Shown here: one piece after another, positions 19,874 through 30,550 of the stretch
Numbering within the stretch: the stretch's first letter is position 1
How the letters are laid out: each line of letters opens with the position of its first letter
From: Strigamia acuminata
Taxonomy: Eukaryota > Arthropoda > Chilopoda > Geophilomorpha > Linotaeniidae
DNA length: 64,000 bases
Direction: 5' to 3'
NCBI GenBank assembly: GCA_949358305.1
Contig: OX442314.1
Coordinates: 59,901,369-59,965,368, forward strand
Translations under genes and position numbers: made by a program
The notes under the pieces: model-generated
What the model was told of the DNA's origin: nothing
What the model saw: only the letters and a program-made list of their open reading frames with translations
Databases searched by the model: none

Positions 19874-22657
19874 ATGGCGTCCTACGATTCAAAAGTAACA
19901 ATTACGATTCCAAAACCAACGCAAAAAGGTTATCCAAAATACCTGCCGATGCCACCAATTGAAGCGTCGGGCGAAGGACTGGTGCCACGCTTTCATCCGG
20001 ACCACCCAAACGACCAAAGTTTTCCAAACTATGAACTGTGCCCAGTTTGTAGCGGAACGGGATTTGAAATATACCAACTGCGGGCGCCACGAGAATGCCG
20101 AGCGTGTCGGGGCGGCGGTGACTTGCGTCGTTGCAAATTTCGGAAATGGATGCGCCTTATGTTCGCTGCAAACGCCATCGCTCGTTTTCGTCATGCGCAC
20201 GCGTCATATTTGGCACGCATAAAGCAATTGGCGAAGGAGAAGGGAATCCGGCCGTTGACTTGGAAATATCCAGAGGGAGCCTACATAATTGCCGGCGAGC
20301 AACCTGCCGAGCTTCCGGACCAGTTTGTGACGCCTGAAGGAAAGACCTACGATGTGGAATCGGGTATAGAACTGTGTTTGACGGCGCCCAATGTAATCGC
20401 GGATGCGAAAAAAGCGTATTCGGAGCCGGAAAGAGTTGCGGCCGACTTGCCATTTCAGCATTCAAATCTGCGTCCACGACATACGTACGAGGAGCGGAGC
20501 ACGCACCGCTTGAAGGAATACACGCAGAAAGTGACGAAAAGGATCGGAGCGGAGGCGAACCGGGACACTCACTTCGTGACGGGACGATCCGGACCAGCAT
20601 TGGACGTCTCTTCAGTCATCGTTGAGGAAAACGGAGCGGTTGGTGGAGCGCCTATTGCGTCGCCTGTCATCGAATCGACTAAAGAACTTTCGTTGCACGA
20701 CCAAGTGGCTAAAAAGGTAGTAAAAAATGAAGAAAATAGAAGAGAAAGAGAAAAAATTAGCAATATCAACACGATGTCGACCCCGATTATTAAAACGGAA
20801 TCGAGTGTGACGGCGGCGGAGGCGAAGTCAACCAACGTTACTACGGTGACCACTGCTGCGCCAATCATCATTCCTTACTTTTATGTCGTGAAGAACAAAT
20901 CGTCTTCGATTGAGACGTCCGAATCAAGCCAGGCTGCTCAATCTGTCGATACCACTACTGTGACCCAATCGAATGTGACGCCCAAGATGATGACTTCAGT
21001 TGCTGCGACATCAGTGCCGATTACATACTCCAAAATTGCAACTTCAAACACACAAATGGACACAATTGCTGATTTTAACAAAAAACTAATTAAAGCTGAT
21101 TTTTCCCCACAGGTTGACCGAGATATCAAAGCGTTGTTGAATTTTACACCATCTTCATCCATCGCGAATATCGCTGCCGAAATTGCGAGAGATGCGGAGG
21201 AGTGCGCAAAGATCCACGACATCAAGAAATTGGAAAGCAAGACCTCGAATCCAATTGCTAAAGCCATTTCAGCGGTCTCGAGCGGATCGACGTCGTCGGA
21301 GGGATGCGCATCTCTGAAGCCACGTTATCTCCAGGGATTCGACCGAAATGGATGTACGATGCGTTCAGACCGTATCTTCACCCAGATGTCCGAAATATTC
21401 CGGCGCCACGAGCTTGAGATACTGTACCCCATGGAGAACAGGGGTCAAGGACGAATCAACCTGAGATCGGAAGGATGGAGCGAACTTTTTAAAATGTCGA
21501 TTAATTTGGATTTCAACGTCAGCGCCTCGGACTTCAAGACGGTCGTCGGAACGATTTTCGGACGCCTCGGGAACATCGCGAAGGAAATTGAAGCGAAAAT
21601 GACAAAGGACTGTACCGGAGACGAACACGCGGTGCATCACCTCATTGTGCACGCCGTGCACTTTAATTTAAAAGAGATCATCACCCAAATGCATCAGAGT
21701 CGTCGCGACGCCGTTAAACGATTTCGTGAGGCCGACGCGCTCAGGGAGGCCCAGCGACTGGAGGACGAAAGAAATGCGCCCGCCAAACCACCACTGGATC
21801 CAGAATTGATCATGACGGAGGATGAAATTAAGAACTTTTCAGAAAAGATTCTCATCGAGTTGGCGCCTGAAAAATTGGTGCAACAATTTGAGGACGCAAT
21901 TGCCGAAAATCCGAAATTAGCAGATCCCCGAACCAAATATTCATTCCGATACGACCCCGTGATTGTGGCGGACACAGGAATACTCGCCTCGGAATTATCG
22001 TCGGATGTGGATTATTCAATGTCGGATGTCGAGTCGCTTCGCGAGTCAACGGGCGACGAAGAGAACCACAAAGCATTCCTGGCGGCGCAAGAACACAACA
22101 AAATTGAGGTAATTCAGGTCGACGAGCCTTTCAGACTTCCTGGAGTTGGACGGGGCGGTGCGAGAGGTGGACGTCGATCGCCATTGATGTCGAGGATGCC
22201 AAAAATGATTTTGACACCGCCAAAGGAAAAAGATGACGATCCAGGCGAAGTTGTCACACGTGAGAGTTTGCGCGAACCGGTCGAACCGAAGCCTAAGGAG
22301 AAGCGTCTCGTAGAGCCAACTTGCGCATTGGCAATCATGGAGGAGATTATCCCGATTGATGCTATTTTCTACTCATTGCCGTGGGAGCCTAAAATCGAAT
22401 TGGTCGTGGATTGGAGTATTCTGACGCGCCTTTTCGAAACGATCATCTTTTCGGACTTGCAGCTTGATCACAGCGCGGGCGAAAAATTGTTGTCCATCAT
22501 TAAACAATATTATGTTGGACATTTCCTTTACCGAGTGAACCGAATTAGCCGGAAGTGCTACGCGACTTCTAAACAACAGGTGAGAGTGATCCTCGTGAAA
22601 ACAGCGCTTAGACTGGTCTATTATGCGATGGACGGTCAGGGCGCATCTGCATTTTAA
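19874..22657 (+). CDS. ORF3 protein with DnaJ-like zinc motif (element A)
   Basis: 927 residues in the place of env, with its own ATG. Near the N-terminus is a pair of CxxCxGxG motifs (Cys56, Cys59, Gly61, Gly63 and Cys75, Cys78, Gly80, Gly82), the pattern of half a DnaJ/Hsp40 zinc domain, inside a block conserved in element B (HPND...SFPN, then the motif, then GDLRR). Residues about 200-480 are Ser/Thr/Val-rich and probably disordered. Residues about 520-650 and 830-920 are helical regions that align with B; the first ends in a charged coiled-coil stretch. No signal peptide or membrane segment is visible, so it is not an envelope protein. No J domain is present either. The function is unknown; nucleic-acid binding or a chaperone-like role in assembly are guesses. 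The intact frame in both elements implies selection. Confidence 0.85.
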   Translation: MASYDSKVTITIPKPTQKGYPKYLPMPPIEASGEGLVPRFHPDHPNDQSFPNYELCPVCSGTGFEIYQLRAPRECRACRGGGDLRRCKFRKWMRLMFAANAIARFRHAHASYLARIKQLAKEKGIRPLTWKYPEGAYIIAGEQPAELPDQFVTPEGKTYDVESGIELCLTAPNVIADAKKAYSEPERVAADLPFQHSNLRPRHTYEERSTHRLKEYTQKVTKRIGAEANRDTHFVTGRSGPALDVSSVIVEENGAVGGAPIASPVIESTKELSLHDQVAKKVVKNEENRREREKISNINTMSTPIIKTESSVTAAEAKSTNVTTVTTAAPIIIPYFYVVKNKSSSIETSESSQAAQSVDTTTVTQSNVTPKMMTSVAATSVPITYSKIATSNTQMDTIADFNKKLIKADFSPQVDRDIKALLNFTPSSSIANIAAEIARDAEECAKIHDIKKLESKTSNPIAKAISAVSSGSTSSEGCASLKPRYLQGFDRNGCTMRSDRIFTQMSEIFRRHELEILYPMENRGQGRINLRSEGWSELFKMSINLDFNVSASDFKTVVGTIFGRLGNIAKEIEAKMTKDCTGDEHAVHHLIVHAVHFNLKEIITQMHQSRRDAVKRFREADALREAQRLEDERNAPAKPPLDPELIMTEDEIKNFSEKILIELAPEKLVQQFEDAIAENPKLADPRTKYSFRYDPVIVADTGILASELSSDVDYSMSDVESLRESTGDEENHKAFLAAQEHNKIEVIQVDEPFRLPGVGRGGARGGRRSPLMSRMPKMILTPPKEKDDDPGEVVTRESLREPVEPKPKEKRLVEPTCALAIMEEIIPIDAIFYSLPWEPKIELVVDWSILTRLFETIIFSDLQLDHSAGEKLLSIIKQYYVGHFLYRVNRISRKCYATSKQQVRVILVKTALRLVYYAMDGQGASAF

Positions 22658-22820
22658 GAAAATAAAACTCCTGAAATTGACCTTCAAACCTACAAGTGAC
22701 TTTGCGCCTCCTAAAAACCCATATACGAACTGTTGTGTGTGCGGACTTTATTGTGATAATTGTGATACAAACGATAAGTGTTATAATTGTTTAAAATGTG
22801 ATTGTTATGCGCCTCGATGA
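22623..22820 (+). CDS. Small Cys-rich ORF downstream of ORF3 (A)
   Basis: A 65-codon frame overlapping the last 35 bases of ORF3 in another frame. Its second half, about 22723-22817, has nine Cys in 24 residues (CCVCGLYCDNC...CYNCLKCDC), which could be a compact metal-binding knuckle. No counterpart was found downstream of ORF3 in element B, and the surrounding sequence is AT-rich, so it may be chance. If real, it could be reached by frameshifting from ORF3 or by reinitiation. Confidence 0.25.
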   Translation: MRWTVRAHLHFKKIKLLKLTFKPTSDFAPPKNPYTNCCVCGLYCDNCDTNDKCYNCLKCDCYAPR

Positions 22821-23478
22821 AGATTTTTTACGTAAAGTTCCGTGAAAACTCAAACGCCTACGAAAGAAGATAATATTCGTTTGCGAACTTTTTATTTTTT
22901 GATATTTATACTTTACTAATCATTTTTGCTAATCATTTTTATTAACCATTTGTGATCATTGAAATTTTACTATCTTATTATTGTGATAATTGACGCCAAA
23001 TCAGCGCCTAATTAATATTTTTATTTGCTAATAATTTACATTTTTATAGAGATTTTGCCACTCATAGGCATTGTTAATTAATCTTAAATTATTTTATTTC
23101 CTAGTCATAACAGAGAATACCATTGTTAATTTCAAGTGTTATCAAATAATTTAACAAATTTTATTATTTTGTTTAGAATTTAGTCGTAGTTAGCGCCTAA
23201 ACGTCTATTGATTCTGTTAATTTTTATTCAAACGATTTTTTACAATATTCCTCTCCTAGACCCATTTGTTTGTGTTTGTTTGTTCTTGTCTGTAATTACG
23301 CCGAGTTGTGCGCCTGTTGCGTCTGTCCAAATAAATCCCTACCTGTGTTATGTGTTTATTATGAGATTAATGTTATTGATTCATTATTTTTATTTATTTA
23401 TATGTTCAAATTTTTATCAATCATGTTTGTTAACTTCATTTAGATGTTGATTATATAAAAACCATATAATAAACATCT
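22821..23478 (+). other. 3' non-coding region of element A
   Basis: A very AT-rich stretch between ORF3 and the polypurine tract, dotted with GCGCC tetramers or pentamers (for example in GCGCCTCG, GCGCCTAATT, GCGCCTAAAC, GCGCCTGTT). The hydrophobic ORF at 23208-23450 reflects T-rich composition. ATAATAAA near 23468 precedes the tract, and element B has the same word at its equivalent place. Confidence 0.5.
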
Positions 23479-23491
23479 AGGTGGGGGGGAA
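23479..23491 (+). promoter_or_regulatory. Polypurine tract of element A
   Basis: AGGTGGGGGGGAA (one T) directly before the 3' LTR. Expected to resist RNase H and prime plus-strand DNA synthesis. Confidence 0.85.
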
Positions 23492-24531
23492 TGTCACGGT
23501 CCTGACTTTAGACAGTAATAATTTTCAAAATTTTAAGCGCATTTTGCGCCTTTCCCTTAATTTTCCCCTAATTTTATTGAGAAATTGTTCTAATTCCTTT
23601 AAATTATTTTATTTTTCCCAAATCTAAATTTATTATTTTATTTTATATTATTTTCCTTATTTTTGATATTTATCTTTAATTTGGCCTGGTTTTAATCACC
23701 CCATCCAGACAATTCATGAGAATTCTGCAATAAGTTGATATAATCGCGCTCTAAATTTGCATATTTCACCCCTGATCGCCTGTTTTCTGCCCGGTTCCCA
23801 TTGGGAATTGACTTGGCCTTTGACATGTGATCAGAGGTGACTTGTTCTGTCAAGACATTTTGACAGAGAGAATAATTTTCGCCTTCGACTAGTCAACATC
23901 TTCTGTCTCAACTGGAAGATTTCCAAGTGCGATTATGTTGCGTCTCAACGCATACGGTCATTATGCAGCCCGAATTCTCATGTTAGTCTAACTAACCACA
24001 ACATTTATTATTTGCCCATTATTTGCGTACGAATTACTGGAAAAACGGCGTATTCGACGGTCTTAATTCGTCAATACATTTTATGCCACGACTGTGACTT
24101 CCTCCTCAGCCTAGACATTTTGAACTTATACTCGTCTCAATTGCGTATTCATTTCATTATCGACGGTCCGACGACGTTGTCTGCGGTTTGGTACCTGTTT
24201 GCGCGTTCACCCAACGTTTGCGCGTGTTCAGGAGAAGAAACATACTCTTCGTAAGTACGCCTAGCATATGACGACATTTTCCCTAGTGAAGAGCGATATT
24301 TTGGTCTTAAAATTCGAGTATCAACGTTCGCCATTTTGTACGGCGCCCGAATTGAATCCTGCACCCATAAAATACAGATTTCACGAATAGACGCTGTCTT
24401 AACCTAGCTACCACCCCCGGCAAAGTTTTAAGAGTTGCAGCGCCTGCGAACCTAAATTTTCTGGTTATTACAATCCCTGGAAATTCTTAAATTTCCGAAA
24501 CCATTGTTAAAAAGTCGACTACGACGTGACA
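23492..24531 (+). repeat. 3' LTR of element A
   Basis: 1040 bp, identical to the 5' LTR by eye apart from two substitutions. Followed by AAGT, the target duplication. Confidence 0.95.
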
Positions 24532-24535
24532 AAGT

Positions 24536-25844
24536 TAATCAAAATAAATTTCCAAGTTTTCAACATCATCTTCTTCAATATTGAATTCAATCGGATTCAC
24601 TCGGTTGCATAAATTTCCTGCAGCTTCAAAAAATGCTAATGTTGACTTCAATTTTTTCATTTTACCCATTTTTATAAACATGTACTTAGCTAAATAACCT
24701 GGAAAGATACGGTTGTTTATTGATCATTAAAGATGAGATACTCTTTTTATTTACCTGCAAAGAATGCTTTCTTGCTAGAATAATTGATTAAAACTTGTTT
24801 AGCATGCCTCCATGTGCTTTTGATGGTGTTCGTGTGTGCACCGGTTTCTAGTTCTTTTTATTTGAATGAGTGGTTTACCATCAAATGTTGGAATTCCTTG
24901 TCTTCAAGACAATTGTAAGCTTTCTAGCAATCTGATATGATGCTCGATTTTGGTAATACATTGTCACAGGCATGCGGTTGCTCCCAATTCAATTTTATGC
25001 GCAGATAAGTCTTTGCACATTACATTTCTCCAACAATCACCTTATTTCTATCCCACCTCTGATCACAATTGATCAATCCATCAATCATGTGATCTGAGTT
25101 GTCTTCTGGGCAAATCAACCTTTCAGAATCACTTCTCATCCTGCTCTTAAACTATGAGTGTGAATCGCAACCCTAATTATTGTTTTGCACCTTAATTCGA
25201 TGAGAGGAAGCAAAAACGAAATGCATAGAGGTTTCTAACTAAAAAAAAATTAGATTTTTAGTTTTCAGCTGGATTAATTGTGGGATATTATTTTAAAACT
25301 TTAATAATCCTTGAAACTACACATACATTGAGACCACAGAATAACATGTGAGGTCCTCTAACATTCTCTGCCACAATCGATTAATTAATTCATTCCAAAG
25401 AATCATCTTCTCTGATCCGTAATCTCTCCATAGCCCTTAAAATAAAAAAAATGAAAAGAATGATATATGGAATAATTGCAGAAGGCCTAAGTTTCTGAGG
25501 TGGATAGAGTCACCTGGGCCCATAACCTGTTGAGATTATGCTTGGATGGGGTTATTTGCATGGGTTATTAGAGATGAAACTGGACACATGTTACATTTGT
25601 ATGTTAAACAGGAAGTGAAATTTATTCTCTGATTAGTTACACAAAAATTCAAAGACGTTTGTACTCCACCTGACTGAGCAATATCACCAACAAAATTCCA
25701 ACACTAAACTGCAAGAGACAAAGACAATATTACTGGATGAAAAGTTAATTTATTATTGGACGGACAGTGTTCGTCAGTTCGACTAAGACTTAGTGCTACA
25801 ACAGCTATAATTTATGAGATTACAATAACAACAAAAAGTTTAAC
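24536..25844. other. No gene recognised
   Basis: AT-rich flank to the right of element A; no ORF, RNA gene or terminal repeat could be supported. Confidence 0.35.
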
Positions 25845-26530
25845 AGCATCAGAATAACATCAGAATAACATTAGAATAACATTAGAATAACATTAGAATA
25901 ACATTAGTGTAAACTATCAAAAACTAATTGACAGCTGACTAAGAAATAACATGACACACACACTAGCTTGTTCAAATCAAAGTAATTTTATTATCAAACA
26001 ATTCCTCTTTAAATATCTCAGTGGTCAGCTCTGATTGGCTGACCCCAAGGAACAGCCCCCAATTGGCTGTTTGCCCCCAAAACGTTTAGCGGACATATTC
26101 CTGTATGTTCGCCCGCCCCCTGGCGATCGTTATCGCCCGTCAAAACCTGAAAACTCCACATTAGAATAACATCAGAATAACATTAGAATAACATTAGAAT
26201 GACATCAGAATGACATTAGAATGACATTAGAATAACATCAGAATAACATCAGAATAACATCTGAATAACATCAGAATAACATCAGAATAACATTAGAATA
26301 ACATCAGAATAACATTAGAATAACATCAGAATAACATCAGAATAACATTAGAATAACATCAGAATAACATTAGAATTCCATCAGAATAACATTAGAATAA
26401 CATCAGAATAACATTAGAATAACATCAGAATAACATTAGAATAACATCAGAATAACATTAGAATAACATTATAATAACATCAGAATAACATTAGAATAAC
26501 ATCAGAATAATATTAGAATAACATCAGAAT
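25845..26530 (+). repeat. 11-bp tandem satellite (AGAATAACATY)n
   Basis: Dozens of AGAATAACATT and AGAATAACATC units in two blocks, 25845-25907 and 26161-26530, separated by an inserted 253-bp LTR-like sequence. C- and T-ending units alternate over parts of the second block, giving a 22-bp higher-order period. It lies just beyond the 3' end of the IR gene. Confidence 0.9.
25908..26160 (-). mobile_element. Solo LTR (253 bp) inside the 11-bp satellite
   Basis: The sequence interrupting the satellite begins TG (25908) and ends CA (26160) and is flanked by TTAG on both sides (25904-25907, 26161-26164), as expected for an LTR left by recombination. The minus strand contains AATAAA (TTTATT near 25990 on the plus strand), which suggests minus orientation. 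The right part is GC-rich. The parent family is not present in the window. Confidence 0.65.
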
Positions 26531-26836
26531 ATGGACAAAAGAGAAAAACAATCGTACTAATAGCTTCAGTAATTAAGCACACAGTATATAACACAGTAGA
26601 AGTTATACAGTAGCACAATATTATGCATCAAAACAATACATTCAATTGTAAAGTCAGTTTAACAGCATTTTCAAATTTATAGAAGTGATATACATATAAA
26701 TTTAGATTGTACTAAAATACACGAATCTCAATTTAATAGAGTGATTTAACATTGTTGGGTGTGGCTACATCTTTATAAAGATTAAATTTAAGTGCTACTT
26801 GTGCATGCAGACGAATGTTTGTAGGGCAGGCTGGCT

Positions 26837-29261
26837 CTAAGTATCAGCGCGCTGTACAATTTTTATGTCCTCCCCGTTGATAAATCTTTTATATACCTGC
26901 AAACTAAAATCAGTATTTTCTGTTTTCCGGATGCGTCTCATATGTTTTGGTACTCTGTGCATTTTTACTGCTCGTCTGAATTGTGGATTCAGCCAGCCCT
27001 GATAACGAGCATAAACTAATTCTGCAAGCAATGCCATCACTGAGATCAGAACGCCTCCAACGATGACCAGAAAAGCTGTAACCATGTGATATATAGAGAT
27101 TGGTTTCTCTATTTGATCATTTCCACCACAGTTTGTTGTTTCAAGTTCATGCGTTTCGTCTTTGGTTATTTTGGCTAAAATTCCACTTTCTTTCAACTTG
27201 AGAATTCTGAAATAATATGGAAATAATTATTCAGAATGTGTAAGTCCAATTTTCGGCACAGTGCAATAGATTGACATGCATTGGGTCTGCTTCTTGTCCC
27301 CTTCCCCCCCTTTTTCCCATCTATCATTTCGGAGACTAAATTTGTCGGCATCTTCTTGTCTCATCCTGTTCGAAGTTGCAAAGTGAGACTCCTCCAACCT
27401 ATTACGACTGCTGCCGGTTGTCGAATTATAGGATGTCATCATGAAACCTCGGTCTAGAAACAATAAGGGGTTTCATTAAATGAGCGATTAGTTGATTACT
27501 TTGATTACTTTGATTAGTCGATTACTTGATGTGTCATGCGACTGGATTCACAATCACGAGAATAATCATTTCATCAAATAAGCAACTTAGCAACTAATCA
27601 AGTAATCACCCCAAACCATGATTTTCTGCTGACTTGGTCCGATTATAAGTGCTCTCTCGACTGAAACCAACATGGCGGCGCCAGACCCGCTTTAGCTACA
27701 GAAGGTCATAATATAACAAAGACTGCTCAGTTTAGGTTAATCTGAACACGTGAAACGAGTTAGTTAGTTAGTTGCAATTATTATTTGTAGAAACTTTTTT
27801 AAACAATTGCAACGTATTTAGGTTACAATTTAAACAATTCCGCCCATCAGAGCAATAATCACATAATCAAATTTTTGTTGGGCCCTCAAGAATTGAGTGA
27901 TTTCGATTATTGCAATAATCAACTAATCGCAATAATCGCTCCTTTAATGAAACCCCTTAGTATCTATCCAAAATGAGATCCCTATTGTTCTCTGAATGCT
28001 GGAATATAAGGTTATGCATATTATACTTACTTCTGATTAATTATCTCTACATGCTTTGATCCTCGTCTAAATGTAAAGTAAAAAGCACTAATTATAGGAA
28101 TTCTTTTAGTACTGAACATGCAAGAATTAATTTCACTTTGTTGAAATGGAATGTCTAGTAAAAATTCGTAGCTATCAATATAAGCATTGTTTCCAGACAA
28201 CAGCAGTTGTGTCAGTTTGGAGTGGGTAGAAAGGTTTCCTTTATTAACGCTTTTTTCCATACGTTCTCTTATTTTCTGCTTTAGATTTGTATTTGTTATT
28301 TTCTGAAATTTAAATTTGAATATTTTACTATACTAAATAATCACAAGATGAATTTTACTCCCTTCAACAAACTGTAACGAGATTACCATAATGTCACCAT
28401 ACGTAAAGTAGTTTCCCATAGCAAACAAGTTGACTTTGTCATCTAATAGTAATTCGTGAATGTCATTGTATTGATCTCTAGTTGGAGCGACAGTCAATGA
28501 CGTGTATAATACAGCATCGTAACACATAAAGATCAACATCACAAAGATATATTTTATTTGAGTTGCTATACAAACTGAAAGAAAAAAGTTGAGATGTTAA
28601 CTTGGCGATTTTCAAAAATTCTGTCTAAGATAGCTTGGAGTATGGAATTTGTACACTGAAATTCCATGGTTTAAATGGTTCAAATAATGACTGAATTGCA
28701 TTTCTGCATTTGCGTGACTAAATAATTGTGAGTGGTGGTCGGTTGCCTCATGGCTAGAAGCGGACTATGGGCGTTTGTTCACTATTCACAATTAAGAACT
28801 ACACAGAATTTGGATTGATATTATCTTTATCGTGATTGTCTAAGGGTTGCGCATTTACCGTCTTATAACTAGCAGTAATCTTGCCCAGTGCAACTGCTGA
28901 CCACGTGGTCGAGGACCACATCGGGAGCGTGGTCAGATTAACATTGCCCAATCAGTGGATTCTTTCGAGTGATAGTTTGTTACCCGTTTTAATTACCTGA
29001 CAGAGTATGTCTGGTTGTTTCTTTCTTGTTTTTCTTTGTAAGATTTAAAGACAAAGTAATGAGCAAATATGTAGTGAATATAATGAGCCAAAGAAGTTGT
29101 GGAAATGGGTTTAGAAATGTCATCCACAAATATTTTGTTACATCAGTGTCTTTTTTAATCATAAAACCCCAAGTGTCCTGCGACGTTGGAAAAACCGTGT
29201 ATTCCTTCCTTTTCAGAAAATACGAAGTAGCTCCAAATGTCCCTCGCAACATATCATTTAG
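26837..29261 (-). CDS. Ionotropic receptor (IR) gene, 3' four exons
   Basis: Four minus-strand exons encode the ligand-binding and channel part of a divergent ionotropic glutamate receptor: 29261-28997 (end of S1 and first membrane helix), 28574-28387 (third helix, YDAVLYTSLTVAP, in place of the iGluR SYTANLAAF region), 28302-28031 (S2), and 27206-26837 (last helix, FLAELVYAR-like, and cytoplasmic tail to the stop). All have AG/GT boundaries and the phases agree (1, 0, 2), giving an unbroken frame. IRs are ligand-gated cation channels of protostomes, many of them chemosensory. The introns hold a MITE (27466-27957) and a dispersed repeat (28729-28963). The 5' exons probably lie at 35407-36357. 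No stop or frameshift was seen, so this end looks functional. The subfamily cannot be assigned. Confidence 0.75.
27466..27957. mobile_element. MITE with TA target duplication
   Basis: A 492-bp element in the last IR intron. Its ends are inverted copies of AGGGGTTTCATTAAA followed by a GAGCGATTA/GTTGATTA region, one mismatch in the first 25 bases, flanked by TA on each side. The subterminal parts carry repeated GATTA and AATCA words. There is no ORF. The TA duplication suits Tc1/mariner-type mobilisation. Confidence 0.75.
28729..28963 (+). repeat. Dispersed repeat family R2, copy 1
   Basis: Similar along its length to 37054-37272 in the same orientation: GGTCGGT near the start, a TGGATTGAT...ATCTTTAT block, AGGGTTGC, and a closing GACCAC...AGCGTGGTC region. 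It lies in an IR intron. The TTTATT and general layout suggest an LTR-like sequence read on the minus strand, but the ends were not defined. Confidence 0.6.
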
Positions 29262-30230
29262 CTAATATAATGAATAGAGTGTATAAGAAAAATAAACGTA
29301 CAAGATAACGTGTTCTGTTTTAATTTAGTTTACCATATTTCTCAAATAACAAAAACTACCTTAATGTAATGTTTGGTTAAATAGTTCGATCGGAATATCG
29401 TCGTATTAATCATAAGTTAGACCGACATACCAACGACATTTTAGTACTGAAAACGGAAATGAGCTAAAACACAATTTTCGGGGTCGGAATTTGATTTTTT
29501 TAAGGGCTGAAACAGATGAACAACCATTTTCTTGTTCTAGATAATCAAAATGCATCATGGGTAAATTACATGTTACATTATGTTTACCAGAAAACTAATG
29601 CCAAGGTTATCCGGATAAATAAAATCTGAATTTTAACTTATGTGGACAATTGAGTACATGTACACATGATAATTGAAGCAGCAGAATGAATGTTAAAAAG
29701 GCTTGCAAAAATAAGCATATGCACTTATATTGTCGCAAATTTTATATTATTTTATTTATATTTATGAGAAATAGGATAAGCTGTGTGGTCTAGACATAGT
29801 GTCTGACAAAACTGTCACCTTTGGATTATTCTTCCTGTAACTTTCTGAATATTTTTTCTGAATTCTCTCACCTTTAAGCTACAAAGTGTACCTCTAAAAA
29901 TATATTTGCACATGACTGCTAAATACCGTAAAACTTCAAATTGGCGCCGGGTTCTGATATGTGCCAAGGCTCGTTTAAACGCTGGTGGGTTAGCGGCGAT
30001 TTAGGCAATTAATGCCAATGTCCTAAAAATCACCATTTTATGAAAAAAAGCGAATTTTTTTTTAAAAAAAAACTGCGGTTTTTATTAATATCTGCTCGGC
30101 CCGAATAACCGCCAGGTCTAAAAAACAAATAAACGCCCGGACCGCGATTTGGTCTATGTGTGGTATAACTTATGGCATCTATAGTGTACGTATATATATT
30201 TAAAACCAGACATTTCATAGCAAAACCAAA
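29262..30230. other. No gene recognised; likely IR intron
   Basis: AT-rich sequence upstream of the IR exon at 29261. The first half of the IR ligand-binding domain is expected between here and 35.4 kb, but no convincing exon was found. Confidence 0.3.
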
Positions 30231-30510
30231 CTAAATAATTTTTACTGAAAAGATAGAGTTCAGATAAAAATTTACAGACGAGTGAGCATTCATCCAGAAT
30301 CCTAATGTACCAATCATTGAGACAGGTTTGTCAGACACTGAAGTTCGGTTCCAGTCCTGGAAATGTATCTGATCCAGTGCACGCCGAAACATACAGCTGT
30401 CTGGATCATATCGCTTATACTGCACAACAAACTCACCAAACCCCATCTGTCTTTCCAAGTAGCATTTGGTTTAACCTTCCTCACTATGCTGCAAAGATGC
30501 AAAAGGTTAA
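30231..30510 (-). CDS. Tentative exon, possibly of the IR gene
   Basis: Two overlapping minus-strand frames here have protein-like composition. One follows a good acceptor (CATCTTTGCAG, about 30503), contains an N-glycosylation sequence (PNATW), and meets a donor-like GTGAGT about 60 bases later. The other, ending near 30255, is a 75-codon frame with a donor-like GTAAAT near its end. They lie on the expected strand between the 5' and 3' IR exons. Splice phases to the neighbours could not be made to fit, so membership is a guess. Confidence 0.25.
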
Positions 30511-30550
30511 TTTATTTTGGATCATGAAACTTTGTCGGATGTCCTCATAA

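Larger units (their letters stand above)
11508..24531 (+). mobile_element. Ty3/gypsy LTR retrotransposon A, full length
   Basis: A 13.0-kb element bounded by 1040-bp LTRs that begin TGTCACG and end CGTGACA, with AAGT duplicated on both sides (11504-11507, 24532-24535; an extra A makes the right edge ambiguous by one base). Order: LTR, primer-binding site, gag (12698-14596), pol in the -1 frame (14494-17886), integrase in a further frame (17732-19342), ORF3 (19874-22657), polypurine tract, LTR. Protease, RT, RNase H, integrase is the Ty3/gypsy order. The LTRs differ at only two noticed positions, so the insertion is very recent. One frame break in pol may make it non-autonomous. It is closely related to element B at 46145-60525. 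Confidence 0.95.

Noticed and set aside
20157-20600. Minus-strand ORFs opposite gag, pol and ORF3
   Set aside because: Shadows of the codon pattern on the plus strand; no independent domain signature.
19874-22657. ORF3 as an env gene, making A and B endogenous retroviruses
   Set aside because: No signal peptide, no transmembrane segment, no furin-like site or fusion peptide visible; the N-terminus is an intracellular-type zinc motif.
23208-23450. Small membrane protein encoded near the 3' end of element A
   Set aside because: The frame lies in a T-rich untranslated region, which gives hydrophobic codons by composition; no equivalent in element B.
25845-26530. CRISPR-like array
   Set aside because: It is a simple 11-bp tandem satellite without unique spacers, in a eukaryotic sequence.
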